From the NCBI GenBank assembly GCA_964410915.1, contig CAYPIU010000005.1:40945-104944 (forward strand): 64,000 nt of DNA, written 5' to 3'. How positions within the stretch are numbered: position 1 is the stretch's first letter; each line of letters opens with the position of its first letter. A program made the position numbers and the translations under genes. Under the pieces are notes generated by a model. The model did not search any database and was not told where the DNA came from. It saw only the letters and a program-made list of their open reading frames with translations. Source of the DNA: CAZFJG01 sp964410915 (lineage in GTDB: Bacteria > Synergistota > Synergistia > Synergistales > JAFGMB01). This document shows positions 1-8,639 of this stretch, one piece after another.

Positions 1-528
1 GACATCTTCATGAAAACAGACATGGTTTTTTTTCGTCTCGGGTTTTGTTACGTCAAGATCACTTGGAGCCACATTCAGATCTCCAACCCACAAAATATTT
101 TCTTCCGTTGAATAATTTGTGTTTACAACGTCACCTATCCTCTTGAGAAATGATAGTTTGTATTTGTAATTCTCATGTTCTATTGATTTACCCTGTGGGA
201 CATATGCATTGATAAGGGATATTGAAGCTATCTTCGCCTGGATCAGTCTTGTTTCACCTGAAGGAATGCTTCCGTCCCCAAAACCGTAAACAACATTTTC
301 AAGTGGATATCTACTTGCTATAGCAACCCCGTTATATCCCTTTTCTCCTCTGAAGGCCACTTTATATCCCTTTTCTTCAAAAAAGTCTGTCGGGAATGTC
401 TGATCCTGTGTTTTTGTCTCCTGAAGGCACAGAATATCAATATCTTTCTGAGAAAGCCACTTATCGAGAATATGGAGTCTGCTCCTTACCGAATTAACAT
501 TGAAAGTTGCCACATTGATAACTCCCAT
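1..528 (-). CDS. xth: Exodeoxyribonuclease III (partial, C-terminus beyond window edge)
   Basis: Reading the minus strand from an ATG at 528 gives MGVINVATFNVNSVRSRL, then LCLQETKTQD and, near the window edge, WVGDLNVAPSDLDV. These are the metal/nucleophile motifs of the ExoIII/AP-endonuclease family (N-V-N-S-V-R-S-R-L, L-Q-E-T-K, G-D-L-N-V-A-P). The enzyme repairs abasic sites and trims 3' ends in the cytoplasm. 176 codons are present, about two thirds of the usual 250-270 residues; the rest lies outside the window. No frameshift is seen. The gene is divergent from the potassium channel gene at 626. Confidence 0.93.
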   Translation of the reverse strand, partial: MGVINVATFNVNSVRSRLHILDKWLSQKDIDILCLQETKTQDQTFPTDFFEEKGYKVAFRGEKGYNGVAIASRYPLENVVYGFGDGSIPSGETRLIQAKIASISLINAYVPQGKSIEHENYKYKLSFLKRIGDVVNTNYSTEENILWVGDLNVAPSDLDVTKPETKKNHVCFHEDV

Positions 529-625
529 TATCTAAAAACCCCCTTTATCCTTAAAAACGTGTAAAATCAATTGTAAGATATAATGTGAAAATAATAAATC
601 GTGCCGGTAGAAAGGATCCTGTCTG

Positions 626-1660
626 ATGGAGAGAAAAACTAAAATACTTCTGTTGATCCTGGCAGGAGTTCTTGCCGGATCTTTCACTGGGATGCATCTG
701 ATAGTCGGCCTATCCTGGACTGACTCTGTTTATTATACAGTTATCACCCTGTCCACTGTGGGTTTTGAAGCACCAGAAGGCCTCACACCAACGGGGAAAT
801 TGTTTATTGCGTTCATAATAATAACCGGCATCGGTTTTGCAGGTTACATACTGGGTAACCTGACACAGATCTTGATCGAAGAGAAACTTATCCTCTCAAT
901 GGGGAAAGGCGGGGACAAAAGGATGAAAGAATTGAAGAACCACTGGATCATATGCGGGCTTGGGAGATACGGATACAGGGTTACATCCCTGCTTTCAGAT
1001 GAAAATATTCCATTTGTAGCTATAGAGATCGATGAAGACCGGGTATCGGATGCAAGAGAGAAAAATATGCTTGTCCTTCAGGGAGATGCCACTGAAGAGG
1101 AGATCCTCCAGGAAGCTGGAATAGAAAAAGCGGAAGGAATGATAATCGCACTTGAAGATGAAGCAGATATCGTTTATACAACTCTTACTTCCAGAGCAAT
1201 AAAAAAAGAACTTCGAATAATTGCCAGAGCAAGCGACACACAGGGAGTGGAAATGCTTTACAGGGCCGGGGCGGACAAAGTCATTAACCCTGTAATGGCA
1301 GGAGCTGCTTCAATGGTAAGAGCCTCACTTCAACCTTCTGTTGCAGATTTTCTCGAGCTTGTGAACATTTCAAGAAAACTTGACCTTGATTTTGGAACTT
1401 TAACAATACACAAGGACAGTTATATGGTCGGTCAGACTCTCTCAAAAGCACCTATCCGATCAGAATACCGGACTACCGTAATTGCAATAATGAAACCAGG
1501 AGGAGATGTTATATATAATCCTGAAGGAAGTTACATGATCGAAGAAAATGACAGATTGATAATCTTTGGGGAAAGACATCAGATGTCCAGATTAAGGGAA
1601 GATGTTGCCTGTGTAACATGCTCCGAAACTATCGAAACAAAGGAAAAGACGGGAGAATAA
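626..1660 (+). CDS. Two-TM potassium channel with RCK (TrkA-N/TrkA-C) domains
   Basis: 344 residues. TM1 is at about 7-29, a pore loop with the selectivity-filter-like TLSTVGF at 41-47, and TM2 at about 57-82, followed by a Rossmann RCK domain starting near residue 106 (IICGLGRYG, GxGxxG) and a TrkA-C-like domain in the last ~90 residues. This is the architecture of bacterial ligand-gated K+ channels of the inner membrane, where the RCK ring senses Ca2+, NAD(H) or nucleotides; the ligand cannot be read from the sequence. The filter has F rather than Y after TVG, as in several TrkA-type bacterial channels. Monocistronic; a hairpin follows at 1652-1692. Confidence 0.88.
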   Translation: MERKTKILLLILAGVLAGSFTGMHLIVGLSWTDSVYYTVITLSTVGFEAPEGLTPTGKLFIAFIIITGIGFAGYILGNLTQILIEEKLILSMGKGGDKRMKELKNHWIICGLGRYGYRVTSLLSDENIPFVAIEIDEDRVSDAREKNMLVLQGDATEEEILQEAGIEKAEGMIIALEDEADIVYTTLTSRAIKKELRIIARASDTQGVEMLYRAGADKVINPVMAGAASMVRASLQPSVADFLELVNISRKLDLDFGTLTIHKDSYMVGQTLSKAPIRSEYRTTVIAIMKPGGDVIYNPEGSYMIEENDRLIIFGERHQMSRLREDVACVTCSETIETKEKTGE

Positions 1661-1692
1661 ATGGGATAGAACAATTTCATCTATTCTCCCGA
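1652..1692. terminator. Hairpin between convergent genes
   Basis: GGGAGAATA (about 1653-1661) pairs with TATTCTCCC (about 1682-1690) across a 20-nt loop between the 3' ends of two convergent genes. There is no strong T-run, so termination efficiency is uncertain. Confidence 0.4.
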
Positions 1693-1706
1693 ACATTATA
1701 ATATGG

Positions 1707-2696
1707 TCAGTCCAGAATATAATCCTCTCGGTTAACTTTGCCCGCGATCCTGTCTCCTTTGAGAAATACTGCTACATTTTTACCCGCCATTTCAACAGCT
1801 TTTTCAACTGCACCCTCAACATTATTGGAATTGTGTGGAGAACCTATAAAGTTATCAAGGTCAAAAAATGGATAGTTTATATTGAAATCAGAATTACTCC
1901 AGGATGGTTCCTCCCACCACACATCGAGCCCCGCCATAAATTCAGGATTTTCAGCAAGATGCTCATAAAGCGCCTGTTCATCGATCAGTGGAGCCCTTGC
2001 CACATTAATAATAACTGCATCTTTCTTCATCATCTGTAACTCTTTCCTGCCGATCAGGCCTCTGGTATATTTAGTAAGAGGAAGTGAAAGAAGCACAACA
2101 TCCGAACTGGATAGAAGATCTTCCAGATCTGACATCCTACCTATTTTATCAATGTTCTCATTGCTTTCCCCAGTGGTATTAAGGGCATAAACATTCATTC
2201 CAATACTTTTCATGAGTCTTGCTGTATGTTTTCCTATTCCACCGAAACCTATGACACCAAAAGTTTTCCCGGCGAGATTCCTCAAAATAAAAGCATCCCT
2301 GTTAAAATCTCCCCTGGCAAGTCGTTGATGCTGAGGTATAAGTCTTTTATACAAAGCCATAGCCATGGCAACTGAATGTTCAGCTATCTGGTAGGCCCAT
2401 CCTCCTGCATTCGAGGCGATCTCTATATGGGAGGGTATTTCTGTAAACGGAAGATAATCGACCCCTGCTGAAATAGTCTGAAGAAGACGTAAGTTTTTTA
2501 GTAGTTCATATTCCTCTTGTTGAATTTCTCTGTTAAAAAAGAAAGAAACAAGGACATCTGCATTTTCAAGGACTTTTTCTCTTGAGTTGACATCATCCAG
2601 AAAGATAATTTCAGCTGATGAACCTGCTGATCCTTCGAATATCTTTTTAGCCTCATCTTTCATTCTGGCACTTACAACAACCTTAGCTCCAGTCAT
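1707..2696 (-). CDS. D-isomer-specific 2-hydroxyacid dehydrogenase (NAD-dependent)
   Basis: 329 residues. The NAD-binding loop GFGGIG is at about 150-155 within the inserted Rossmann domain, and the catalytic Arg (NVARAPLID), Glu (DVWWEEP) and His (GSPHN) of the family follow in order. The family reduces 2-oxoacids to D-2-hydroxyacids or oxidises 3-phosphoglycerate or similar compounds. The absence of an ACT domain and the single-gene context give no hint of the natural substrate, so a SerA or lactate assignment would be a guess. Expected length for the family. The gene is transcribed alone and has no obvious partner. Confidence 0.85.
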   Translation of the reverse strand: MTGAKVVVSARMKDEAKKIFEGSAGSSAEIIFLDDVNSREKVLENADVLVSFFFNREIQQEEYELLKNLRLLQTISAGVDYLPFTEIPSHIEIASNAGGWAYQIAEHSVAMAMALYKRLIPQHQRLARGDFNRDAFILRNLAGKTFGVIGFGGIGKHTARLMKSIGMNVYALNTTGESNENIDKIGRMSDLEDLLSSSDVVLLSLPLTKYTRGLIGRKELQMMKKDAVIINVARAPLIDEQALYEHLAENPEFMAGLDVWWEEPSWSNSDFNINYPFFDLDNFIGSPHNSNNVEGAVEKAVEMAGKNVAVFLKGDRIAGKVNREDYILD

Positions 2697-2883
2697 TGGA
2701 CCTTCACTCTCCTTTCATGAGTAACCTGTGCTGGACTACGAATAATACATCCAATAATAACGTAATTCAAGTATTCAGGATCTCGCTCATTCTGTCCATT
2801 GCTAAATGGTCAAGATTAGAAGACAGAGATCAAAAGATAATCATACAATGTTATGACATTTCATCCCGGTAGAGTTTTACTGC

Positions 2884-2912
2884 TTGCTATAGATAAAAGT
2901 TATTATTATAAT
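2884..2912 (+). promoter_or_regulatory. Putative sigma-70-type promoter for the rubrerythrin-like gene
   Basis: TTGCTA (2884-2889), a 17-nt spacer and a perfect TATAAT (2907-2912) lie about 45 nt before the start codon at 2956. An AAGGAG ribosome site sits close to the start. Confidence 0.6.
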
Positions 2913-2955
2913 AAATATCAAACGAGTTTAATTCAATTATAAGGAGTGGTCCTCT

Positions 2956-3426
2956 ATGGCAGAATGCTTTGAAATGAAAAAAGCACTGATCTATGGTATT
3001 AAGGCAGAGATAGAAGCTAAGGAATTTTACAGTAAGTGGTCTGAGAATGTTTCCGAGGAACATTACAAGAAGGAGCTTAGTGAACTATCTGACTGGGAAG
3101 GAGAACACGAAGAAAGCCTCAAAAACTACTACAAGGTAATGTACGACGAAGAACCCCAGATAGATCCGAATATGATAGTAGCGCCTGAACTGAAAGTACA
3201 GACCAGGGATTTCCAGGATACAACTTCACTTCTGAGAATAGCTTCAGCAGCTTATCTTTCAGAATTGAGAGCAAATGAATTTTACACAAGGCTTGCAAAA
3301 GAATCAGAGGGAGAAACGAAGGTCATGTTTGAAAAACTGGCAGAAATGGAAAAAGGTCATATGGAAACCACCAAGGCAAGATACATGAAGATTCGTGAAG
3401 ATGTCGTAGGTTTTCACGCATTCTGA
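2956..3426 (+). CDS. Rubrerythrin/ferritin-like diiron protein without a rubredoxin domain
   Basis: 156 residues, all helical in character. Two repeats of a metal-binding helix pair are visible: EIEAKEFY with WEGEHE, and ELRANEFY with EMEKGHME, giving the four Glu and two His ligands of an erythrin-type diiron site. The C-terminal rubredoxin Cys4 domain of classical rubrerythrin is absent. Such proteins reduce peroxide or protect iron in anaerobes; here the electron donor is unknown. Strong ribosome site (AAGGAG) and a good promoter; followed immediately by a shared terminator, so monocistronic. Confidence 0.85.
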   Translation: MAECFEMKKALIYGIKAEIEAKEFYSKWSENVSEEHYKKELSELSDWEGEHEESLKNYYKVMYDEEPQIDPNMIVAPELKVQTRDFQDTTSLLRIASAAYLSELRANEFYTRLAKESEGETKVMFEKLAEMEKGHMETTKARYMKIREDVVGFHAF

Positions 3427-3459
3427 TAATACCGGTATAGATCTGAAAAAAACAAAAAA

Positions 3460-3486
3460 GGGGCGGGGAAACCCGCCCTATATTTT
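3460..3486. terminator. Bidirectional intrinsic terminator
   Basis: GGGCGGG, GAAA tetraloop, CCCGCCC with an A-run on the left and a T-run on the right. It lies between convergent genes (rubrerythrin-like and acyl-CoA synthetase) and can serve both strands. Confidence 0.85.
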
Positions 3487-4959
3487 TTCCCGAAGTTTTC
3501 TCCTGAGAATTTTCCCTGTAGCAGAAAGGGGGAAACTGTCAAGAAATTCTACCTTCCTTGGTACTTTAAAATGAGCAAGCTCATTCTTGCAATATGAGAT
3601 AATATCCCTTTCTTTTATCGAAGAACCTTCTTCTCTCATTATAAAAGCCTTTACCACTTCTCCATTTACAGGGTGCGGCATTCCTATGGCAACTGCTGCA
3701 GATACACCGTCTATACCATTGAGCACAGCTTCAACTTCCTGGGGATACACGTTAAATCCACCGACTATAATGATATCCGTAGCCCTATCAAGAATCGTCA
3801 CATACCCTTCATCATCAAAGTTTACAACATCTCCTGTATTGAACCACCCATCCTGAAATCTCTCATCGGTAAGCTCCGGAGCTCGAAAATATTCTCCACC
3901 CACTGATGGCCCCTTAACCCACATAACTCCATCCTGTCCATCAGGCAGCAATTTGCCGGACAGATCACGGATCTCTTTGCTGTAACCGGATATTAGTGGA
4001 CCCACAGTACCCAGTTTCCTGCTGGCATAGGACCTGTTAACGCAGACAACGGGAGAACATTCTGTAAGTCCATATCCTTCGAGGACTCCCACTCCCATAT
4101 TTTCTCTGACCTTATCATCAAGCTGAACATTCAGGCGGTCTCCTCCGGTGACTATAAGCTTTAATGGTTTTTCAAGACATACACCGGTATTTTTTATCGT
4201 ACCAAGCATAAAAGAAAGCATCGCAGGAACGACAATGAGACTGGTAACACCAGCTTTATTGATCACCTCGATAGTTTTGCTTGGCGGCATAAAGGAAGGA
4301 AGAAGGACCTGGTGCATTCCACAAATTAAAGGTAGTATCCCCGAAACTGTATAACCGAAGGAATGAAAATTGGGAAGTACGTTCAACAGGATATCTCCCT
4401 CTTCCATTTCTTCAACAGAATTAAAAACCGTTACAGCATTATCAGCTAAATTGGAATGATATAGAGGAACTGCTTTGGGGAGTCCGGTAGTACCCGAGGT
4501 TGCAAATATTATGGCAAGAGAAGGATCCGATTTATGTTCCCCCTGACCACCTTCATATGTGGGAAAGGGCTTATCCCAGGATGAAAAAACCACCATAAAA
4601 CCACTTGAAGCAAGGCTTTCACCTAATTCGGTCATATCTTCACTTATTATTACACCATGTGGATCTATCAGCTCAAGGGTCTTTGCAAGTGAAGCTGAAC
4701 CAGCCCTGGCATTCAGAGTTGAAACTGTTCCGCCTTTTCCCCATACAGCCAGTGAAATCGCAAGGACCATGGGAGAATTGGGCAGCAGAACAGCAAGCCT
4801 GTCTCCAGAGGAAAACCCCGATGCCGAAAGTCTTTCGCTGCAGGCTTGTACAAGATCAATAAAATCCTGATTTACCCACCATTTATCTCTCCACCAGAAT
4901 ATCTTTTCCTCAGGATCCTTTTCCAAACGTTTAAAAATTGTCTTTTCAAGTCTTTCCAA
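3478..4959 (-). CDS. AMP-forming acyl-CoA synthetase (ANL superfamily)
   Basis: About 493 residues. The P-loop-like TSGTTGLPKAV, the GYGLTECSP adenylate motif, WFNTGD and the C-terminal SATGKILRR lysine motif are in the expected order, so this is an intact fatty/carboxylic acid:CoA ligase of the cytoplasm. Chain-length preference cannot be read. The longest frame opens at a TTG at 4977, but GAGGAGGGG lies just inside it and is spaced correctly for a second TTG at 4959 (start MERLEKTIF), which I prefer. The upstream gene at 4998-5429 is co-directional with a short gap, so the two may be cotranscribed. Confidence 0.88.
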   Translation of the reverse strand: MERLEKTIFKRLEKDPEEKIFWWRDKWWVNQDFIDLVQACSERLSASGFSSGDRLAVLLPNSPMVLAISLAVWGKGGTVSTLNARAGSASLAKTLELIDPHGVIISEDMTELGESLASSGFMVVFSSWDKPFPTYEGGQGEHKSDPSLAIIFATSGTTGLPKAVPLYHSNLADNAVTVFNSVEEMEEGDILLNVLPNFHSFGYTVSGILPLICGMHQVLLPSFMPPSKTIEVINKAGVTSLIVVPAMLSFMLGTIKNTGVCLEKPLKLIVTGGDRLNVQLDDKVRENMGVGVLEGYGLTECSPVVCVNRSYASRKLGTVGPLISGYSKEIRDLSGKLLPDGQDGVMWVKGPSVGGEYFRAPELTDERFQDGWFNTGDVVNFDDEGYVTILDRATDIIIVGGFNVYPQEVEAVLNGIDGVSAAVAIGMPHPVNGEVVKAFIMREEGSSIKERDIISYCKNELAHFKVPRKVEFLDSFPLSATGKILRRKLREKI

Positions 4960-4997
4960 AACTTTTCCCCTCCTCAAATGATTGTTTTACCATCCCT

Positions 4998-5429
4998 TTA
5001 TTGAATTTCCGATTCTCTGACAAGATACCCTGAAATATCAAAAGGAAGTAATGCAAAATCAGTGTCCATTGAAAGGGATCCCGGATCTTTAACGATATCC
5101 TGAAGTCCCCTGCATCTGAAAGGAACAATATTCTGCATATCTCCATCCATACATGTTAGAGGGGCAGAATATCCTTTCTGACAAATGGATATACCCGGAA
5201 CATTTTCTATATATTTCCTGAACATATTTAACTCGGAGAGCGTAAAAAACTCATCTACATATCCCTTGGCGATCGAAGCCTGATATGAGTTCATATCATC
5301 TAAACCGCTTATAAGATCATTATAGGGAGCAAGTCTTATCCTTTCCGCTCTTAAGGGGATCCATAAGATTTTACTCTGTCCATTTCCAATCTCTGTAACA
5401 TTACTCCACGCACGATAAAGTTCTACCAT
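4998..5429 (-). CDS. Uncharacterised protein, 143 aa
   Basis: I do not recognise the family. The ORF has a good ribosome site (AGGAGG about 10 nt before the ATG at 5429), codon usage like its neighbours and no signal peptide or membrane segment. It lies between the M20 amidohydrolase and the acyl-CoA synthetase, all three on the minus strand with short gaps, so it probably belongs to that transcription unit. The sequence has two Cys (QKGYSAPLTCMD and PFRCRGL) and a fairly acidic C-terminus. Confidence 0.65.
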   Translation of the reverse strand: MVELYRAWSNVTEIGNGQSKILWIPLRAERIRLAPYNDLISGLDDMNSYQASIAKGYVDEFFTLSELNMFRKYIENVPGISICQKGYSAPLTCMDGDMQNIVPFRCRGLQDIVKDPGSLSMDTDFALLPFDISGYLVRESEIQ

Positions 5430-5461
5430 ACCTACAAATTCCTCCTGTTAAGGAAAGTTTC

Positions 5462-6655
5462 CTATCCACCCGGGGATTTGTCCCTTAAGTAGTTAAAACA
5501 TAATTGAGCAAGCATCCCTGAAGCATCTGGTATAACTTTTTCTTCTATATCAAAGCGGGAATGATGAAGGGGGAAATTCTTTTTATCATTAAATCCCGTA
5601 CCAAGCATAAAGTAACATCCGGGTCTTTTCTGAAGGAAATACGAAAAGTCATCAACTCCCATTGAGGGGGAATCAAGCTGAACAACACTTGAGACTCCAA
5701 GATATTCCGCTGCTGAAGAACTGACTAGAAGAGTCATTTCAGGATCATTAAAAAGTGCCGGATAACCTTCTGTAAACTCGACTTCGCCTGTCCCTCCCAT
5801 GGACTCTGCCGTAAGAGAAACAATTTTCTCAAGCTCGGCCCTCAGGAAAGGACGGTTCAATGGTTCGAGAGTCCTTATTATGCCGGAAAATGAGACCTCG
5901 TCAGCAATGATATTCCTTGCCGAACCTCCCGATATAGTTCCTATAGTTATTACCGCTGATTCAAGAGGAGATACTCTCCTGCTCACAAGCTGCTGGATTA
6001 TACTTATTATCCTGTTTGAGATAACTATGGCATCAGTACCCTTTTCAGGTTCAGCTCCGTGAGACGAAAAACCCTTCACATTTACATCGAACATATCCGC
6101 AGCTGCTCTCATCCTGCCAGCTTTGCAACCAACCATACCTGCATGAATATCAGGAGTAACGTGAAGCGAGAAAACAGAATCAACATATGGATCTTCAAGT
6201 ACTCCTTCATTTATCATTATTTCCGCTCCGCCAGTCGTTTCCTCAGCAGGCTGAAAAATGAACTTTACATTTCCCCTCAATTGCTCTCTCATGGAAGAGA
6301 GAATGCCAGCAAGTCCAAGTATAATGGCCATATGTGCATCATGACCGCAGGCATGCATTTTCCCAATATTTCTGGATATATATGGAACATTGCTCTTTTC
6401 TGTAACTGGAAGAGCATCCATATCTGCCCTTAGTGCAACGGTAGGACCTTCAGAATTACCCTTCAAAAGCGCAGTGACTCCATTACATGGAGTGATTTCA
6501 CCCTTTATGCCTGACTTTTCAAGAATAGTACATATCTGGAGGGCTGTCTCCTTAACATCAAAATCCGTTTCAGGATACATGTGAAACCATCTTCTGATAT
6601 CTATCAGGTCATTAGTCTTCTGCCGGGCCAATTCTCTTATTCTTTCAGTATACAA
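5462..6655 (-). CDS. M20-family amidohydrolase (N-acyl-amino-acid deacylase type)
   Basis: 397 residues, full length for the peptidase M20D group. Metal-binding and catalytic motifs are visible: DMDALPVTE, HACGHDAHM and PAEETTGGAE, plus the dimerisation domain between. Members remove N-acyl groups from amino acids or from N-acetyl-diaminopimelate. Because the lysine operon in this window uses the acetyl branch (dapH), this enzyme is one candidate for the missing N-acetyl-DAP deacetylase, but it is not linked to dapH and general aminoacylase activity is equally likely. Cytosolic; no signal peptide. Confidence 0.85.
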   Translation of the reverse strand: MYTERIRELARQKTNDLIDIRRWFHMYPETDFDVKETALQICTILEKSGIKGEITPCNGVTALLKGNSEGPTVALRADMDALPVTEKSNVPYISRNIGKMHACGHDAHMAIILGLAGILSSMREQLRGNVKFIFQPAEETTGGAEIMINEGVLEDPYVDSVFSLHVTPDIHAGMVGCKAGRMRAAADMFDVNVKGFSSHGAEPEKGTDAIVISNRIISIIQQLVSRRVSPLESAVITIGTISGGSARNIIADEVSFSGIIRTLEPLNRPFLRAELEKIVSLTAESMGGTGEVEFTEGYPALFNDPEMTLLVSSSAAEYLGVSSVVQLDSPSMGVDDFSYFLQKRPGCYFMLGTGFNDKKNFPLHHSRFDIEEKVIPDASGMLAQLCFNYLRDKSPGG

Positions 6656-6795
6656 AACGCCTTCCTCCCGGGATATACACTATAAAAACTTCATGGGGGT
6701 TGAACCACATGGTTTAAACATGTATAGTAAACCCCTATAGGGTATAGTTTTTTCAAAACAAGATCTTGTTAACAGGCTTCTATTATTACATACAG

Positions 6796-6805
6796 TTGGT
6801 ATAAT
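6796..6805 (+). promoter_or_regulatory. Extended -10 promoter element for the selenothioredoxin-ccdA unit
   Basis: TTGGTATAAT contains a TGnTATAAT extended -10 with TATAAT at 6800-6805, about 70 nt before the start codon at 6873. No good -35 is seen, as is common for extended -10 promoters. Confidence 0.45.
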
Positions 6806-6872
6806 GTTAAAGTGAGTTGTCTTGCTTTGGTAGAAAGATAACATCTTAATCTATAGAACTGGAGGTTGTGGA

Positions 6873-7283
6873 ATGGATAAAAAGACAAGGATCATAATTC
6901 TTGCTATAGTAGCTCTGGCTGTAATTGCCACTTTCATGCTCAAAGAAAAAGACACCGGCGAAAATATTATCAGTGAACAAAAGGAATTACCTGTACTTCT
7001 TGATCTCAGCATGAAGACCTGACCTGCATGTAAAGAAATGAAAGGAATTCTGGCAGAATTCCAGAAAGATCATGAAGACAAAATCGAGATAAGGCTCATT
7101 GATGTATGGAAAAACCCTGATGCTGGAGAAAAGTATAAGATCAGAGTCGTTCCCACACTTATCTTCCTTGACCCCTCCGGTAAAGAACTGTACAGACAGG
7201 AAGGGATCATGACTTCCGAAGATTTATTAAAAAAATGGGAAGAACTTGGTTATAACATAACATCTACGGAAGACGGGATCTGA
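6873..7283 (+). CDS. Membrane-anchored thioredoxin-like selenoprotein (in-frame UGA = Sec50)
   Basis: The start is the ATG at 6873, behind GGAGG at 6861-6865. Reading through the UGA at 7020-7022 gives 136 residues: an N-terminal membrane anchor (about 6-22), then LLDLSMKT-U-PACKEMK, a thioredoxin fold with a UxxC active site (Sec50, Cys53), and the cis-Pro loop VVPTLIF. In thioredoxins the same place is a Cys. A 7-bp perfect stem (7044-7050 with 7056-7062) with loop TGGCA starts 21 nt after the UGA; the second loop base is G and the loop lies within the usual 16-37 nt of bacterial SECIS elements. The next gene, ccdA, starts 2 nt after the stop. Seen: UGA, frame, stem. Inferred: Sec insertion. 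Alternative: a nonsense mutation, unlikely given the active-site position. Confidence 0.87.
7020..7062 (+). promoter_or_regulatory. UGA codon and putative bacterial SECIS hairpin (thioredoxin)
   Basis: UGA at 7020-7022; stem GGAATTC (7044-7050) and GAATTCC (7056-7062), loop TGGCA. The loop carries G at position 2 and sits about 28 nt from the UGA, matching the published bSECIS layout (inference, not computed here). Confidence 0.7.
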
Positions 7284-7285
7284 TC

Positions 7286-7987
7286 ATGGGTGAAATACTG
7301 AATACTGTTTATTCAGCTCTACAGGGTGGTGGGACATTAGTTCTTGGAGCATCTTTTCTCTGGGGTATAATAGGTATGCTCTTCAGTCCATGCAGCCTCA
7401 TAGCAATTCCCCTGGTAATTGGCTATATAGAATCCCAGGAAGAAAAGACAACCTCCAGCGCAGCCCTGATATCTTTAGCTTTCTCCCTGGGAATATTTAT
7501 AAATATCGCGATCGTGGGCACTGTTATCGCTTCCGCAGGAACCTTAATGGCAGATCTTTCAAGAATTACAAATTATATTGTGGCTGTCATTTTTATTCTT
7601 TTCGGGCTTCACCTTATGGAAGTGATCAGGATACCCTGGATAAACCTCAAAGGAATGAGTATAAAAAGATCAAGGGGACTCTTCGGTGCATGGCTTCTCG
7701 GCACCTTCTCCGGAATGGCTATAGGTCCCTGTTCCTTTGCATATCTTGCCCCAATGCTTGTTCTGGCAATGAAAGCAGCAACAGGTAATTTTTTATTTGC
7801 CTTTCTTATGGTATTAATGTATGCACTGGGCAATTGTCTGATAATTATTATTGCGGGAACATCAGCAGGTTTCGTAACGAGGTATATGAACTTTGGTGAA
7901 AATTCCAATTTTACCCTGATAATGAACCGTATTTTTGGCGTTATTCTTATACTGGTTTCTCTATATTTTATTTACAGTGCTCCTTAA
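7286..7987 (+). CDS. ccdA: CcdA/DsbD-type transmembrane electron transporter
   Basis: 233 residues with six predicted membrane segments. The two reactive cysteines characteristic of CcdA are in place: SPCSLIAIPLVIGY in the first helix and GPCSFAYLAPML in the fourth. The family carries reducing equivalents from cytoplasmic thioredoxin across the inner membrane to extracytoplasmic thioredoxin-like proteins. Two nucleotides separate it from the upstream selenothioredoxin gene, which is therefore its likely partner. Length is normal for the short CcdA type. Confidence 0.92.
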   Translation: MGEILNTVYSALQGGGTLVLGASFLWGIIGMLFSPCSLIAIPLVIGYIESQEEKTTSSAALISLAFSLGIFINIAIVGTVIASAGTLMADLSRITNYIVAVIFILFGLHLMEVIRIPWINLKGMSIKRSRGLFGAWLLGTFSGMAIGPCSFAYLAPMLVLAMKAATGNFLFAFLMVLMYALGNCLIIIIAGTSAGFVTRYMNFGENSNFTLIMNRIFGVILILVSLYFIYSAP

Positions 7988-8032
7988 TAAAAGATATTCC
8001 AAAATTCTTGAAAGGATCAGGGAAAGACAATA

Positions 8033-8566
8033 ATGTTCATGGATATTGTTAGAAATAGATACAGCGTGAGAAAATATTCATCAAAACAGGTGGACAGAAA
8101 AGATATTGATAAATGTGTCGAAGCTGCAAGGCTTGCCCCTTCCGCCTGCAATTCCCAACCATGGTCATTTCTTATATGCGATGACATGGACAGGAATAAA
8201 TGGATATGTTCGAGGATATTTTCAGGGCCATATGCCATGAACTCTTTCGCGGGAGAGGCACCAGTAATGATATTTGTCAAAACCGAAAGATCCATTTACA
8301 CGGCGAGAATGGGCGGTTTTTTCAGGGGAGTGCAATTCAGCCTTGTTGATATAGGAATAGCGTGTGAACATTTTGCCCTTCAGGCAACTGAACTTGGTAT
8401 GGGTACATGCTGGATAGGGTGGTTCAATGAAAAAGCTCTGAAAAGAGAGATCTCATTGCCTCCAAAGGAAAAGATCGACATTATATTATCCATGGGCTAT
8501 CCTTTGGAAAATGATATTCCTTTAAAAAACCGTAAAAATATTGCTTCTATACACCAATACATATAG
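8033..8566 (+). CDS. Nitroreductase-family flavoprotein
   Basis: 177 residues. The N-terminal NRYSVRKYSSKQV with APSACNSQPW is the FMN-binding signature of the nitroreductase fold, and GMGTCWIGWF is the conserved C-terminal half. Members reduce nitro, quinone or other electron acceptors with NAD(P)H; substrate not deducible. The start ATG at 8033 or 8039 (MDIVRNRYS) both fit, with AAAGGATCAGGGA upstream. It lies 45 nt after ccdA and could be read through from that unit, but the roles are not obviously linked. Confidence 0.85.
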   Translation: MFMDIVRNRYSVRKYSSKQVDRKDIDKCVEAARLAPSACNSQPWSFLICDDMDRNKWICSRIFSGPYAMNSFAGEAPVMIFVKTERSIYTARMGGFFRGVQFSLVDIGIACEHFALQATELGMGTCWIGWFNEKALKREISLPPKEKIDIILSMGYPLENDIPLKNRKNIASIHQYI

Positions 8567-8600
8567 GGAAATTAAAATCCACAGAAAAAGCAAAACAATC

Positions 8601-8628
8601 TTGACAAAAAATATTCCTACTTTATAAT
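8601..8628 (+). promoter_or_regulatory. Consensus sigma-70 promoter of the T-box/lysine operon
   Basis: Perfect TTGACA (8601-8606), 16-nt spacer and perfect TATAAT (8623-8628). Strong constitutive initiation fits control by attenuation in the leader that follows. Confidence 0.85.
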
Positions 8629-8639
8629 TATCTGAAATC

